A stretch of DNA of 64,000 nucleotides from Aquitalea aquatilis (GCF_005155025.1 NZ_CP039731.1:248001-312000); one strand, 5' to 3'; shown: positions 35,729 to 45,112, counted from the stretch's first letter. The notes: generated by a model not told the origin, from the letters alone. Translations and numbers: made by a program.

Positions 35729-36340
35729 CTAGCGCGTGACTTCGGCAAAAACTTCCAGCACCTTGCCGGTCAGCGGCTGGCTCAGGGCGCGCAGATAATT
35801 CTGGGCAATCTGTTCGCTGCTGATCGGCATGAAACCGGCAAAAGCCTCGGCTCCGCGTTCATCTCCCGCCACCGGGCCGGGGCTGACCAGATTCACCCGC
35901 GCCTGACCCCACAACTCCTGTGCCGCCGAGCGCACAAAGGCCGACAGCGCACCATTGACCAGGCTGGCGCAACTGCCACCGCTGATATGTTCGCGCTCCA
36001 GCAGGCCGGAAGTCAGCACGAACACCGCACCGGGTTTCAGGTGGCGCGCGCCAATCTGCACCAGCCGCACCTGCCCCATCAGCTTGTGATTCAGCCCCCC
36101 CTGCCAGTCGGCCTCGCTCAACTGCTGCAGCGGCTTGAACGGCACATGGCCGGCCGTCACCACCACCGCATCCAGATCAGGGTGTGCCTGATACATGGCC
36201 TCGATGTTGGCCGGGTCCGTCATGTCCACCTGCACATCGCCGCCGCTGCGCCCCCCCACCAGCACCTGATGCTGTGCCGACAGCAACGCCACCACGGCGC
36301 TACCGATCACTCCGCGTCCACCAATGACCAGTACTTTCAT
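35729..36340 (-). CDS. Short-chain dehydrogenase-like protein without YxxxK
   Basis: The 203-residue protein has the Rossmann start KVLVIGGRGVIGSAVVALL and VVVTAGHVPFKPL (the NAG-like element), and FVLTSGLL where the catalytic Ser strand is expected. The Tyr-x-x-x-Lys pair of classical SDRs is absent; the matching stretch reads GGSCASLVNGALSAFV. It may still bind NAD(P) and act on an unknown substrate, or be a regulator of the NmrA kind. The ATG at 36340 has AAAGG eight bases upstream and is preferred over 36355. It is divergent from a LysR regulator, the usual arrangement for a target gene. Confidence 0.8.
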   Translation of the reverse strand: MKVLVIGGRGVIGSAVVALLSAQHQVLVGGRSGGDVQVDMTDPANIEAMYQAHPDLDAVVVTAGHVPFKPLQQLSEADWQGGLNHKLMGQVRLVQIGARHLKPGAVFVLTSGLLEREHISGGSCASLVNGALSAFVRSAAQELWGQARVNLVSPGPVAGDERGAEAFAGFMPISSEQIAQNYLRALSQPLTGKVLEVFAEVTR

Positions 36341-36598
36341 TGTCTTGCCTTTCATGATTTGTCTATCGTTCTAAAAAACATGCCAATCAATCATACACAG
36401 GACAAATTTGCAGATTAACCCCAATAAAAAATCTTCAATGTTCAATAAAAAGAACAATAAAGATATGAACTACTACGCAACCGCGCAGCCCACACCCTCG
36501 GAAAATTCTTACTACTGTTCAAAAAACAGGACTATTCCTATGCTAATATCCTGTCAAAAGCGCGCAAACCCGCCGGCTCACCCACCCACTGTTCTGCC
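36341..36598. promoter_or_regulatory. Divergent promoter region of the dehydrogenase and LysR genes
   Basis: These 258 AT-rich bases hold both promoters. Near the LysR gene ACAGGA (36528-36533) and TCCTGT (36551-36556) form a long-spaced dyad, and CTGTTCAAAAAACAG is a second one. Either could be the LysR binding site, whose usual core is T-N11-A. Confidence 0.5.
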
Positions 36599-37537
36599 AT
36601 GAAAACAAGCCCGATTCCCTCGCCCGATGCCTTGCTGGCCTTTGATGCCCTGGCCCGCAAAGGCAGTTTTACCGCCGCAGCCGATGATATCGGCTGCGCC
36701 AAAAGCCGCATCAGCCAGCTGGTAAAAGAGCTGGAACAAGGTTTGGGTACGGTGCTGGTGCTGCGCAATACCCGCCGTGTGGCGCTGACCGAAACCGGCC
36801 GCCGCCTGGCCGAGCATGCCCGCCAGCTGCGTGAAATGCTGGAACAGGTGGGGCCGGACATCGAACAGGCCCAGGGCTTGATCGAAGGGCCGCTGCGCAT
36901 CAGCGCCACCGCCTCGTTTGCCCAGTATCTGCTGGCCCCCATGCTGTCCGAGCTGGCAGCCTGCCATCCGGATCTGGAGCTGGAACTGCGCGCCGAAAAC
37001 CGCTTGCAAGACCCGATCAACGACGGCGTGGACTTCTGCATCCGCTCGCGCAATGTGCACGACGACCGGCTGGTGGCCAAGCCACTGGGCTTTGTCTGGG
37101 AAGCGCCCTACGCCTCGCCCGACTACCTGGCCAAGGCCCCGCCGCTGAACAGCCCGGATGATCTGTGCCGGCACCGCATCCTGCTCAACAGCCACCATGT
37201 CTACGGACGGGAATGGCGGCTGGAAAAAGACGGCGAGCTCAAAAGCATCACCACCCGCCCCATGCTGGTCTGCGACCAGTACGCCTCGCTGATTTCCGGG
37301 CTGATCGCCGGCCACGGCGTCGCCCTGCTGCCGCACTATGTGGCCAGCCACTACCTGGACAGCGGCCATCTGGTGCGCGTATTGCCCGGCTGGCAGGGTG
37401 GCAGCTGGCCGGTGTATCTGGTGTTTCCCTACCGCCAGCCGCTGCCGAAAAAATACGAGGCCTTCATCCAGCACGTCACCCCGCGCCTGCGCGCCGTCCT
37501 GGAAGAACGACCGCTGTATTCGGGCGAAAAACCCTGA
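36599..37537 (+). CDS. LysR-family transcriptional regulator
   Basis: The 312-residue protein has the N-terminal winged helix (FDALARKGSFTAAADDIGCA, then KSRISQLVKELEQGLG) at about residues 15-60 and a periplasmic-binding-like effector domain after residue 95, with SGLIAGHGVALLPHYVA near 240. It belongs to the AaeR/DsdC-like branch common in Proteobacteria. The divergent dehydrogenase gene is the most likely target; the effector is unknown. Confidence 0.92.
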   Translation: MKTSPIPSPDALLAFDALARKGSFTAAADDIGCAKSRISQLVKELEQGLGTVLVLRNTRRVALTETGRRLAEHARQLREMLEQVGPDIEQAQGLIEGPLRISATASFAQYLLAPMLSELAACHPDLELELRAENRLQDPINDGVDFCIRSRNVHDDRLVAKPLGFVWEAPYASPDYLAKAPPLNSPDDLCRHRILLNSHHVYGREWRLEKDGELKSITTRPMLVCDQYASLISGLIAGHGVALLPHYVASHYLDSGHLVRVLPGWQGGSWPVYLVFPYRQPLPKKYEAFIQHVTPRLRAVLEERPLYSGEKP

Positions 37538-37660
37538 AGCAGGCCACGCCGGCTGGCATAGCCTTGATCCAGACCAAAGCGGCCGGCGACGGGCTTTGTC
37601 ACAATCGCGCGTCATCAGTGCAACGAGAATCAGGCGCAAGCGCGCCCAATGAGGCTGGCA

Positions 37661-38842
37661 ATGGAATACGTGGATATTTTGATCGTGGGTGGCGGCATGG
37701 TGGGCAGCGCCCTGGCCTCCGCCCTCAGTGGCAAGGGCCTGAGCATCACCGTGCTGGAACAGGCTGCACCGCAGCCATTCGATCCGGCACAAGCCCCGGA
37801 CCTGCGGGTTTCGGCCATCAGCCCGGCTTCGGCCAGCCTGCTGGACGGGCTGGGTGCCTGGCAACGCATCCTCGCCATGCGCGCCGCGCCTTACCGCCGC
37901 ATGCAGGTGTGGGAAGACCAGGAAAGCAACGGCACCCTGTTTGATGCCGCCGAAGCGGGCGTGGACGCACTGGGCCACATCGTGGAAAACCGCATCGTAC
38001 AACTGGCCACCACCGCCTGCCTGCAGGAAAAAGACGATATTCGCTACCTGTGTCCCGCACGCATCACCGGCATTGTCTACGAGCCCAAGGCCTCGCGCGT
38101 CACTCTGGAAGATGGCAGCGTACTGGTCGCCCGCCTGTTGGTGGCAGCCGACGGTGCCCGCTCGCAAGTGCGCGATGCAGCCGGCATCGGCATTACCAGC
38201 TGGGACTACCCCATGCATGCGCTGGTGGCCAGCTGCGAAATGGATTACGGCCAGCAGGACATCACCTGGCAGCGTTTCACCGCCACCGGTCCGCAAGCCT
38301 TCCTGCCGCTCACCGGCAACCACGCCTCACTGGTGTGGTACAACACGCCAACCGAGGTCAAGCGACTGCTGACACTGAGCGATGAAGCACTGGTGTCGGC
38401 CTTTTGCGCCAGCTTCCCGCAGAAACTGGGCGGCATCCGCCAGCTGCTGGCACGCGGCTCCTTCGCTCTCACCCGCCGCCATGCCGCCTGCTACGTAAAA
38501 GACGGCGTGGTCCTGGCCGGCGATGCCGCCCATACCATCCATCCGCTGGCGGGTCAGGGGGTGAATCTGGGCTTTCAGGATGTGGCGGTACTCGCAGAAG
38601 TCATCGGCCACGCCGTCAGCGAGGGTCGCGACTTCGCCGATGCCAGCGTACTCAAGAGTTACGAGCGCCGCCGCAAACCGGCCAATCTGGCGATGCAGAC
38701 CAGCATGGATGCCTTCTGCTATGGTTTCGCCAACAATATCGGCCCGCTCAAGGCCGCCCGCAAGCTGGGACTGAAACTGGCCGACAAGGCCGGCCCGCTC
38801 AAGCGCGAAGTCATCCGCTACGCGCTGGGGCTGCCGCGCTGA
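37661..38842 (+). CDS. UbiH/UbiF/VisC-family FAD monooxygenase
   Basis: The 393-residue flavoprotein hydroxylates the aromatic ring of a ubiquinone precursor. It starts VDILIVGGGMVGSALASAL (FAD-binding GxGxxG), has the DG motif VAADGARSQVR (about residues 160-170), and the family signature GDAAHTIHPLAGQGVNLGF (about 287-305). Among the paralogues it looks most like UbiF, which hydroxylates demethoxyubiquinone, but UbiH or UbiI function cannot be excluded. The ATG at 37661 has GAGG six bases upstream; an ATG four codons earlier (37649) is also possible. It is 123 bases after the LysR gene and convergent with the aru operon. Confidence 0.88.
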   Translation: MEYVDILIVGGGMVGSALASALSGKGLSITVLEQAAPQPFDPAQAPDLRVSAISPASASLLDGLGAWQRILAMRAAPYRRMQVWEDQESNGTLFDAAEAGVDALGHIVENRIVQLATTACLQEKDDIRYLCPARITGIVYEPKASRVTLEDGSVLVARLLVAADGARSQVRDAAGIGITSWDYPMHALVASCEMDYGQQDITWQRFTATGPQAFLPLTGNHASLVWYNTPTEVKRLLTLSDEALVSAFCASFPQKLGGIRQLLARGSFALTRRHAACYVKDGVVLAGDAAHTIHPLAGQGVNLGFQDVAVLAEVIGHAVSEGRDFADASVLKSYERRRKPANLAMQTSMDAFCYGFANNIGPLKAARKLGLKLADKAGPLKREVIRYALGLPR

Positions 38843-38847
38843 GCACG

Positions 38848-38869
38848 GTGGTGGCCGTGCGGCCACCAC
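38848..38869. terminator. Hairpin between convergent genes
   Basis: GTGGTGGCCG (38848-38857) pairs perfectly with CGGCCACCAC (38860-38869). It lies between the stops of the hydroxylase and AruI genes and may serve both, although T-runs are short. Confidence 0.6.
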
Positions 38870-38887
38870 TCTTGCCTTCTCCTGCGG

Positions 38888-40480
38888 CTAGACCTCGTAC
38901 AGCTCGATCAGCGTCGGCTGCCGGCGTTCACAGGCGGCCTGCACCAGTGGTGCCAGCGCCTCGCTTGCTGACAGACGGTGTGCCTGCCAGCCATAGCTGC
39001 GCGCCAGCGCGACGAAGTCCGGATTGTGCAGATCCACGCCCAGCGGCGCGACTTCAACAGCCTGCATGGCAGCCTTGATCTCGCCGTAGCCGCCATTGTT
39101 CAGCAACACCAGCACCACGCAGGCCTCGCACTCCAGCACGCTGCCCAGTTCGGCCAGGGTGAACTGAAAACCACCGTCGCCCGCCAGGCAGATGACCGGC
39201 TCGCCACTGGCCAGCGCCGCACCAAGCGCCGCCGGCAGACCATAACCCAGCGCGCCGAAGCCCACCGAGGCATTGAACCAGCGCTGCACCGCCGGCGCGG
39301 CATAGCCCATATTGCCGGCATACACCTGACGGGTGGAGTCGCCCACCAGCAGCGCCTGTGGCACCGCATCGCGCAGCTGCTGCAGCAAGGCGATATCCTG
39401 CTGCATGCCGGCGGGCAGCTCTTGCCAGGCCGCCTGCGCCGTCTGCTGCACCCGTCCCGCCTCCCAGCAGGAAGCCGCTGGCGCAGCCGGCCACTGCGCC
39501 AGCAACTGCTGCAAGCTGGCCGCGCAGTCGCCCAGCAGGGGCAGATCGGCTGCGCGGTTGCGGAACAGTTGCTGCGCATCGATATCCAGCCGGATCAATA
39601 CGCCGGGAATGGCAAAGCCACCATCGACATAGGCGTCGTAATCGGTCTGGCCCAGTTCGGTGCCCAGCGCCAGCACCACATCGCTGTCGCGCATCAGCTG
39701 CCGCGCCGCCTGGCTGGAGGCGCTGCAGGACAAGCCCAGCGGGTGCTCCGGCGGCAGCACGCCACGGGCATTGATGGTCATCAGCGTCGGCGCCTGCAGG
39801 CGCTCGGCCAGTTGGCGGATTTCCGCTGCCGCTGCCACGGCCCCGCCACCCACCAGCAACAGCGGACGGCGTGCGCCATGCAGTAGCTGGGCCGCCTGCG
39901 CCAGTGCCGCCGCCTCGGCCACACTGCGCCGCAGCCGTGGCAGCCGGGCGGGTACCGCCGGCAGCCCATCGGCGGCAGCCGACATCAGGTCGAGCGGAAT
40001 CTCGATATGCACCGGCCTTGGCCGTGCACCATCGAACACGGCAAAGGCGCGTGCCAGCACCTGTGGCAATTCTTGCGGGCGGGTAATGGTGTGGCTGAAG
40101 GCGCTAACCTGGCTGGCCAGTGCCTGCTGATTTGGTAGCTCGTGCAAATGGCCATTGCCCGAGCCCAGCTTGCCCAGTGCGTTGACACCGGAAATCACCA
40201 GCATGGGAATGGAGTCGGCATAAGCCTGCCCCATGGCGGTCAGGATATTGGTCAGGCCGGGGCCGGTAATCACCAGACATACCCCCGGCTTGCCACTGAC
40301 ACGCGCATAGCCATCGGCCATGAAGCCCAGGCTCTGTTCGTGTCGCGCCGTCACATGGCGGATAGGGCTGTCCGCCAGCCCGCGATACAGCTCCACGGTG
40401 TGCACGCCGGGAATGCCGAATACCGTGTCCACCCCATAGCCGGCCAATAATTCGGTCAGGTATACACCTACTGTTTTCAT
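38888..40480 (-). CDS. aruI: ThDP-dependent 2-ketoarginine decarboxylase, AruI-like
   Basis: The 530-residue enzyme has the three domains of thiamine diphosphate enzymes of the acetolactate synthase group. The catalytic Glu lies in TARHEQSLGFMADGYAR (about residue 48), and the ThDP/Mg motif is GDGGFQFTLAELG through LLNNGGYG (about 430-465). In Pseudomonas AruI decarboxylates 5-guanidino-2-oxopentanoate made by AruH. The gene lies 27 bases after an AruH-like aminotransferase, and a basic amino acid transporter is in the same operon, which supports this assignment over acetolactate synthase. The ATG at 40480 has GGAG eight bases upstream; a GTG at 40501 has no binding site. Confidence 0.82.
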   Translation of the reverse strand: MKTVGVYLTELLAGYGVDTVFGIPGVHTVELYRGLADSPIRHVTARHEQSLGFMADGYARVSGKPGVCLVITGPGLTNILTAMGQAYADSIPMLVISGVNALGKLGSGNGHLHELPNQQALASQVSAFSHTITRPQELPQVLARAFAVFDGARPRPVHIEIPLDLMSAAADGLPAVPARLPRLRRSVAEAAALAQAAQLLHGARRPLLLVGGGAVAAAAEIRQLAERLQAPTLMTINARGVLPPEHPLGLSCSASSQAARQLMRDSDVVLALGTELGQTDYDAYVDGGFAIPGVLIRLDIDAQQLFRNRAADLPLLGDCAASLQQLLAQWPAAPAASCWEAGRVQQTAQAAWQELPAGMQQDIALLQQLRDAVPQALLVGDSTRQVYAGNMGYAAPAVQRWFNASVGFGALGYGLPAALGAALASGEPVICLAGDGGFQFTLAELGSVLECEACVVLVLLNNGGYGEIKAAMQAVEVAPLGVDLHNPDFVALARSYGWQAHRLSASEALAPLVQAACERRQPTLIELYEV

Positions 40481-40507
40481 GCTTGCATGCTCCGCACTCA
40501 CTAACGT

Positions 40508-41692
40508 TCAGGCCGGCTGCGCTTGCAGGCTGGCAACAAAGCTGGCAATCCGGCGGCAGGCTTCCGCCAGCCTGGCCTCGTCCAGCACAAAGCCCAGCCG
40601 CAGAAAGCCGCTGGCGATATCACCGAAAGCGCTGGCATCCAGCACCGCCACTCCGGTCTGACGGAACAAGCGCCAGGCAAAGTCATCGGCGGCCAGGCCG
40701 CTGTCACGCACGTCGATCAGCATGAACATGCCGGCCTCGGGCAATTGACAGCGCAGGCCGGGAATATTGCTCAGCAGCTGATAGCAGACGTCGCGGCGGC
40801 GGCGATAGGTTTCGCGCATGGCCGGCACGATGCTGTCACGCTGCTGCACCGCCAGTAGTGCGGCCTCCTGGATGAAGCCCGGCAGGCCATACAGCATGCA
40901 CAGTGCCAGCCGGCCCAGATGACCGACCAGCTCGGCCGGGGCCACCACCCAGCCCATGCGCCAGCCGGCCATGGCATGAGATTTGGACAGGCTGCCAATG
41001 GTGACGGTGCGCTCGGCCATGCCAGGCAGGCTGACCATGCTCAGATGTGGCTGCTCGAAGGTCAGGCCGGCATACACCTCGTCCGACACCACCCACAGGT
41101 CGTGCTGCTGTGCCAGCGCGGCTACTTCTGCCAGCTCGTCCCGGCTCATCACCGCCCCGCTGGGATTGTTTGGCGTGGCAAGGAAAATGGCGCGGGTACG
41201 CGGGGTGATGGCCGCTGCCAGCGCGCCGGGGCGCAGATGAAAGCCACGCTCCACATCGACCGGCACCGGCACCAGCGCTGCGCCGCTGGCGCGGATGCTG
41301 GCCTCATACGTCAGATACATCGGTTCGGGCACCAGCACCTCGTCGCCGGGCTGGCACAGGCAGAGCGCCACGGCAAACAAGCCGTTTTGCGCACCGGCCA
41401 CCACGATGACCTGGTCCTCGCTCACCATCTGCCCGGTTTGCTCGCTGTGCATGGTCGCCAGTGCCTGCCGCAGGGCCGGCCTGCCGCTGACATCGCTGTA
41501 GTGGGTATCCCCCGCCAGCAAGGCGCTGACGGCTCGTTCGCTGATGCTGGCCGGGGTGGCAAAGTCCGGGTCGCCCACACTGAGGATGAATACCTCTTCG
41601 CCACGCGCCTCGGCCTGCTGGGCCGCATAGTGGATTTGCCAGGCGTCGGTGCGTTTGCCGGCCAGCCGGTCTACCAGACTGGAATAATGCAT
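40508..41692 (-). CDS. aruH: Arginine:pyruvate transaminase, AruH-like
   Basis: The 394-residue PLP enzyme is a class I aminotransferase. The PLP lysine is in SLSKSHAMAGWRMGW (about residue 233), with NNPSGAVMSRDEL and SDEVYAGLTFE as cofactor contacts. The whole sequence tracks Pseudomonas aeruginosa AruH from memory, including ILSVGDPDFATPA, THYSDVSGRPALRQ and ALCMLYGLPGFIQ. AruH moves the alpha-amino group of arginine to pyruvate, giving 2-ketoarginine and alanine, the first step of the arginine transaminase pathway. AAGGAG precedes the ATG. It stands between the permease genes and aruI. Confidence 0.87.
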   Translation of the reverse strand: MHYSSLVDRLAGKRTDAWQIHYAAQQAEARGEEVFILSVGDPDFATPASISERAVSALLAGDTHYSDVSGRPALRQALATMHSEQTGQMVSEDQVIVVAGAQNGLFAVALCLCQPGDEVLVPEPMYLTYEASIRASGAALVPVPVDVERGFHLRPGALAAAITPRTRAIFLATPNNPSGAVMSRDELAEVAALAQQHDLWVVSDEVYAGLTFEQPHLSMVSLPGMAERTVTIGSLSKSHAMAGWRMGWVVAPAELVGHLGRLALCMLYGLPGFIQEAALLAVQQRDSIVPAMRETYRRRRDVCYQLLSNIPGLRCQLPEAGMFMLIDVRDSGLAADDFAWRLFRQTGVAVLDASAFGDIASGFLRLGFVLDEARLAEACRRIASFVASLQAQPA

Positions 41693-41716
41693 GCTGCACT
41701 CCTTGAACTAGATGGG

Positions 41717-42412
41717 CTAGAAAGCATTCCGGACTGGCAGACGCATCTCCAGCCGCTTGAACAGTCGCTCGATCAGCATGGCCAGCAGCAGATAGATCAG
41801 CGCCATGACCAGCAGGGGTTCATACGTGAGGAAGGTTTGATTGCGAATCAGGTTGGCCACGCCCAGCGCGTCCATCACCGCCACGGTGGAAGCCAGCGCA
41901 GTGGACTTGAGCAACATCACCGATTCGCCAGCCAGCGTGGGCAGCAGGATGAAGATGGCACGCGGCAGCCAGATGCGGCGGATCATCAGCAAACGCGGCA
42001 TGCCCAGCGCCCGTGCGGCCTCCAGCTCGCCCTTGGGCACGCCACGCAAACCACCTTTGATCACCTCGCCGACATAGCCGGCCACGCTCAGCATCAGTGC
42101 CAGCGCCACATACCAGAAGCCTTCGCGCAGATAGGGCCACAGCCAGCTGTCGCGCAGCAGCGGAAAGCTGACAAACAGGCTGCCCAGGCCGTAATACATC
42201 ACGTAAATCTGCACCAGCAAGGGCGTGCCGCGAATCAGATTGGTAAAAGACAGGCTGAGCCAGGCAATGAAAGGCTGGCGCGACAGCCGGCCAAAGCCCA
42301 CCAGCACCGCCAGCGCAAAACCCAGCGTCCCGGCAATCAGCAACAGCTGCAGCGTGGTCATCACCCCCAGCGCCATCATCCGGCCATACTCTCCCAGCCA
42401 TTCGAAATTCAT
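41717..42412 (-). CDS. Polar amino acid ABC transporter permease (second)
   Basis: The 231-residue membrane protein is of the HisM/AotM type, with about five spans and the ATPase-contacting EAA loop (GELEAARALGMPRLLMIRRI, about residues 130-149). The start FEWLGEYGRMMALGVMTTLQ matches family members. It forms the channel with the permease encoded upstream. GGGGAG precedes the ATG, and the gap to the upstream permease stop is 14 bases. Confidence 0.93.
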   Translation of the reverse strand: MNFEWLGEYGRMMALGVMTTLQLLLIAGTLGFALAVLVGFGRLSRQPFIAWLSLSFTNLIRGTPLLVQIYVMYYGLGSLFVSFPLLRDSWLWPYLREGFWYVALALMLSVAGYVGEVIKGGLRGVPKGELEAARALGMPRLLMIRRIWLPRAIFILLPTLAGESVMLLKSTALASTVAVMDALGVANLIRNQTFLTYEPLLVMALIYLLLAMLIERLFKRLEMRLPVRNAF

Positions 42413-42426
42413 GGTGTGCTCCCCGT

Positions 42427-43137
42427 TCAGTGCGCTGGCATCCAGCGGCTGATGCGCCGGTCAAACCGGCTGAACAGCAGGTTGGACAACAGGGTGATCA
42501 GCAGATACACCGCAGCCACCGCCAGATAAAACAGCAAATATTCGCGGGTGGAGCCAGCTGCCTGCTTGGTGGTGAACAGCAGCTCGTTGTAACCCACCAC
42601 GCTGATCAGGGCGCTATCCTTGATCAGGATCAGCCACAGATTGGACAGCCCACCCAGCGCGTAGGGCAGCATTTCCGGCAGGACAATGCGCTGCACGATC
42701 ATGCGGCGCGGACAGCCAAAGGCACGCGCGGCCTCCAGATGCCCGGTGGGGATGGACTGCACGGCGCCACGGATGATCTCGGCGGCGTAGGCGCCCTGCA
42801 CAATGCCCAGCACCACCACGGCGGCCATGAAGCCGTTGATGGGGGCCGGCCCCTGGTCCAGCTGCGCCAGCACCCAGTTGATCAGGTCGCCACCGGCGTA
42901 ATACAGCAGCAAAATCAGCAGCAGCTCCGGCACCGCCCGGCACACCGTGGTGTAGGCATTGGCCAGCCGCAGCAGCAGCCCGTGGCGCGTCATCTTGATC
43001 ATGGCCACCAGCAGGCCGATGAACAGCCCTACCGAAAAAGCGCCCAGTGAAATCTGCAGCGTCACCAGCGCGCCCTGCAGCAAGGCACTGCCCCAGTCCA
43101 GCACCACGGCGTCGAATGCCTTGGTCAACCATTCCAT
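42427..43137 (-). CDS. Polar amino acid ABC transporter permease (first)
   Basis: The 236-residue membrane protein is of the HisQ/AotQ type, with about five spans and an EAA loop (TGHLEAARAFGCPRRMIVQR, about 140-159). AGAGGAAAT lies before the ATG. It pairs with the permease encoded downstream and follows the binding protein gene by 79 bases in the same operon. The branch of the family suggests a basic amino acid as substrate, which agrees with the aruHI genes. Confidence 0.93.
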   Translation of the reverse strand: MEWLTKAFDAVVLDWGSALLQGALVTLQISLGAFSVGLFIGLLVAMIKMTRHGLLLRLANAYTTVCRAVPELLLILLLYYAGGDLINWVLAQLDQGPAPINGFMAAVVVLGIVQGAYAAEIIRGAVQSIPTGHLEAARAFGCPRRMIVQRIVLPEMLPYALGGLSNLWLILIKDSALISVVGYNELLFTTKQAAGSTREYLLFYLAVAAVYLLITLLSNLLFSRFDRRISRWMPAH

Positions 43138-43216
43138 GCCATTTCCTCTCTGAATAAGACCAGCTCGCCCTTGTCGCCAGCAGGGTGGCCAAGGCAGCCC
43201 CCTGCCCTGCGCCGGC

Positions 43217-43987
43217 TTATTTGACGGAAATGTCTACCTTGAAATATTTCTTCTGGATGGCGTTGAAGCTGCCGTCCTGGCGCAGCTTGAGGATGGCATC
43301 GTCAAACTTGCGCTTGAGCGCGACATCGCTCTTGCGCAAACCCGCCCCCACGCCGGGGCCGAAAATGGGGTCACGCGGAGCCATGCCCTTGGACTCCAGC
43401 GCGCCACCGTCCTTGCTCTTGAGGAAATCGCTGGCTGCCAGCGCGTCCAGCAGCATCACATCCACCCGGCCGGCCGCCATGTCGGCATTCAGCTCGTCCT
43501 GGGTGTTGTAATACTTGATGCTGGCGACCTGGCCATAACGCTTCTTGATGTAGTCGGCATTGACGGTGGACGACTGCACGCCGATCACCTTGCCCTTCAG
43601 CCCTTCTGGCGTCAGGGTCAGCTTGCTGCCCTTGGGAGCCACGTATTCGGCGTCGGTGTAGTAATAAGGCTTGCTGAAGGCAATGACCTTTTCCCGCTCC
43701 GGGGTAATCGACATGGAATTGAAGATCACGTCGATCTTCTTGCTGTTGAGCGAGGGGATGATGCCGTCCCAGGCTACCTCGGTGATCTGGCACCTTTCCT
43801 TGATTTCCTGGCAGATGCGCTGCACCAGCTCGACTTCAAAGCCGCTCCACTGGCCGGAGCTTTGCTTGATGGAAAATGGCGGATAAGGCTCGGCAGCAAT
43901 GCCCACCTTCAGCGGGGCGGCCAGTGCGGCACCGGCCAGCAGGCTACAGGACAAGGCAAGGCAAATACGCAGCATTCTGGTTTTCAT
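43217..43987 (-). CDS. Periplasmic amino acid-binding protein (arginine-type)
   Basis: The 256-residue protein has a signal peptide (MLRICLALSCSLLAGAALAA, cleavage after ALA). The mature part starts LKVGIAAEPYPPFSIKQSSG and contains WDGIIPSLNSKKIDVIFNSM and SITPEREKVIAFSKPYYYT, the pattern of lysine/arginine/ornithine-binding proteins. It captures the ligand and delivers it to the two permeases. The ATG at 43987 has GGAGAG upstream; the frame extends upstream but without homology. It is the second gene of the operon, 136 bases after the ATPase gene. Confidence 0.93.
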   Translation of the reverse strand: MKTRMLRICLALSCSLLAGAALAAPLKVGIAAEPYPPFSIKQSSGQWSGFEVELVQRICQEIKERCQITEVAWDGIIPSLNSKKIDVIFNSMSITPEREKVIAFSKPYYYTDAEYVAPKGSKLTLTPEGLKGKVIGVQSSTVNADYIKKRYGQVASIKYYNTQDELNADMAAGRVDVMLLDALAASDFLKSKDGGALESKGMAPRDPIFGPGVGAGLRKSDVALKRKFDDAILKLRQDGSFNAIQKKYFKVDISVK

Positions 43988-44123
43988 GTCTATCTCTCCA
44001 TAAGGTGGGTGAAGCGATGCGGACGGGTACGGCCAACAGCAGAAATGCGTGATCAATACAGCACGCCTGGCACGCTGCCACCTTGTGCCGGTGGCTGGCC
44101 TTGCCAAAGCGCGCCATGCGCAG

Positions 44124-44933
44124 TCAGGCACGGCAGAACTGTGCATTGACAAACTGGCGGCAGCGCTCGCTGCCGGGGTTTTCAAACACCTGCCGTGCCG
44201 TACCGGCTTCTTCGATACAGCCCTGGTGCAGAAACATCACCTTGCTGGACACATCGCGGGCAAAAGCCATCTCGTGGGTGACCAGCACCATGGTGCAGCC
44301 ATCCTGTGCCAGATCGCGGATCACCTTGAGCACCTCGCCCACCAGCTCCGGGTCCAGTGCCGAGGTGGGCTCGTCAAACAGCATGACCGAGGGCCGCGTT
44401 GCCAGCGCGCGGGCAATCGCTACCCGCTGTTGCTGGCCGCCAGACAAAAAAGCCGGGTAACTGTGGCGCTTCTCCGCCATGCCCACCTTGGCCAGCAGGG
44501 CTTCGGCCAGGGCAATGGCCTCGGCACGCGGCTGGTGCAGCACGCGAATCGGCACCTCGATCAGGTTTTCCAGCACGGTCATGTGCGGCCATAGATTGAA
44601 GCTCTGAAACACCATGCCCAACCGGGTACGCATGCGGTCCACCTGGGGCGGATTGGCCAGCACGGTCTGGCCATGGCGATTGGTCTTGAGGGCGACCTCT
44701 TCGCCGGCAATCAGCACCTGGCCGCTATCGGGAACCTCCAGCATGTTCATGCAGCGCAGCAAGGTGCTCTTGCCGGAACCGCTGGCACCGATCAGCGACA
44801 CCACGTCGCCGGACTGCGCGGTAAAGGACACGCCCTTGAGTACTTCCTGCGTGCCAAATCGCTTGCGCAGATTGCGGATGTCGATAATGGGCGCGGCAGC
44901 GGCCGCAGCCTGGGGCATGAAGGTATCGGACAA
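44124..44933 (-). CDS. Polar amino acid ABC transporter ATPase
   Basis: The 269-residue protein is of the HisP/GlnQ/AotP type. Visible are Walker A GASGSGKSTLLRC, the signature LSGGQQQRVAIARALA, Walker B VMLFDEPTSALDPE and the switch His in VLVTHEM. It powers import by the adjoining permeases. The start is unusual: AGGGGAGA lies six bases before a TTG at 44933, while the ATG at 44918 has no spaced binding site, so TTG initiation is preferred. It is the first gene of the operon; a sigma-54 promoter lies about 70 bases upstream. Confidence 0.92.
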   Translation of the reverse strand: MSDTFMPQAAAAAAPIIDIRNLRKRFGTQEVLKGVSFTAQSGDVVSLIGASGSGKSTLLRCMNMLEVPDSGQVLIAGEEVALKTNRHGQTVLANPPQVDRMRTRLGMVFQSFNLWPHMTVLENLIEVPIRVLHQPRAEAIALAEALLAKVGMAEKRHSYPAFLSGGQQQRVAIARALATRPSVMLFDEPTSALDPELVGEVLKVIRDLAQDGCTMVLVTHEMAFARDVSSKVMFLHQGCIEEAGTARQVFENPGSERCRQFVNAQFCRA

Positions 44934-45004
44934 GCTGGCTCTCCCCTGAGTGAACAGCAGCACGGTGTAGGCCGTGGCGCTGCATGGTGGCATGCACTGC
45001 ATTC

Positions 45005-45020
45005 AGCACATTTCATGCCA
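45005..45020 (-). promoter_or_regulatory. Sigma-54 promoter of the arginine transport/aruHI operon
   Basis: On the minus strand TGGCATGAAATGTGCT gives the -24 GG and -12 GC separated by exactly 10 bases, close to the consensus TGGCAC-N5-TTGC. Transcription should start near 44995, giving a leader of about 62 bases to the TTG at 44933. Confidence 0.7.
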
Positions 45021-45112
45021 CCCTGACCAGCAAAGAAAAATCAATAAAAACAATATATTAAGATTACAAGTTCTTGCTGATTTCCTGCATTTACGTGAAT
45101 AGTTGCGAAACT

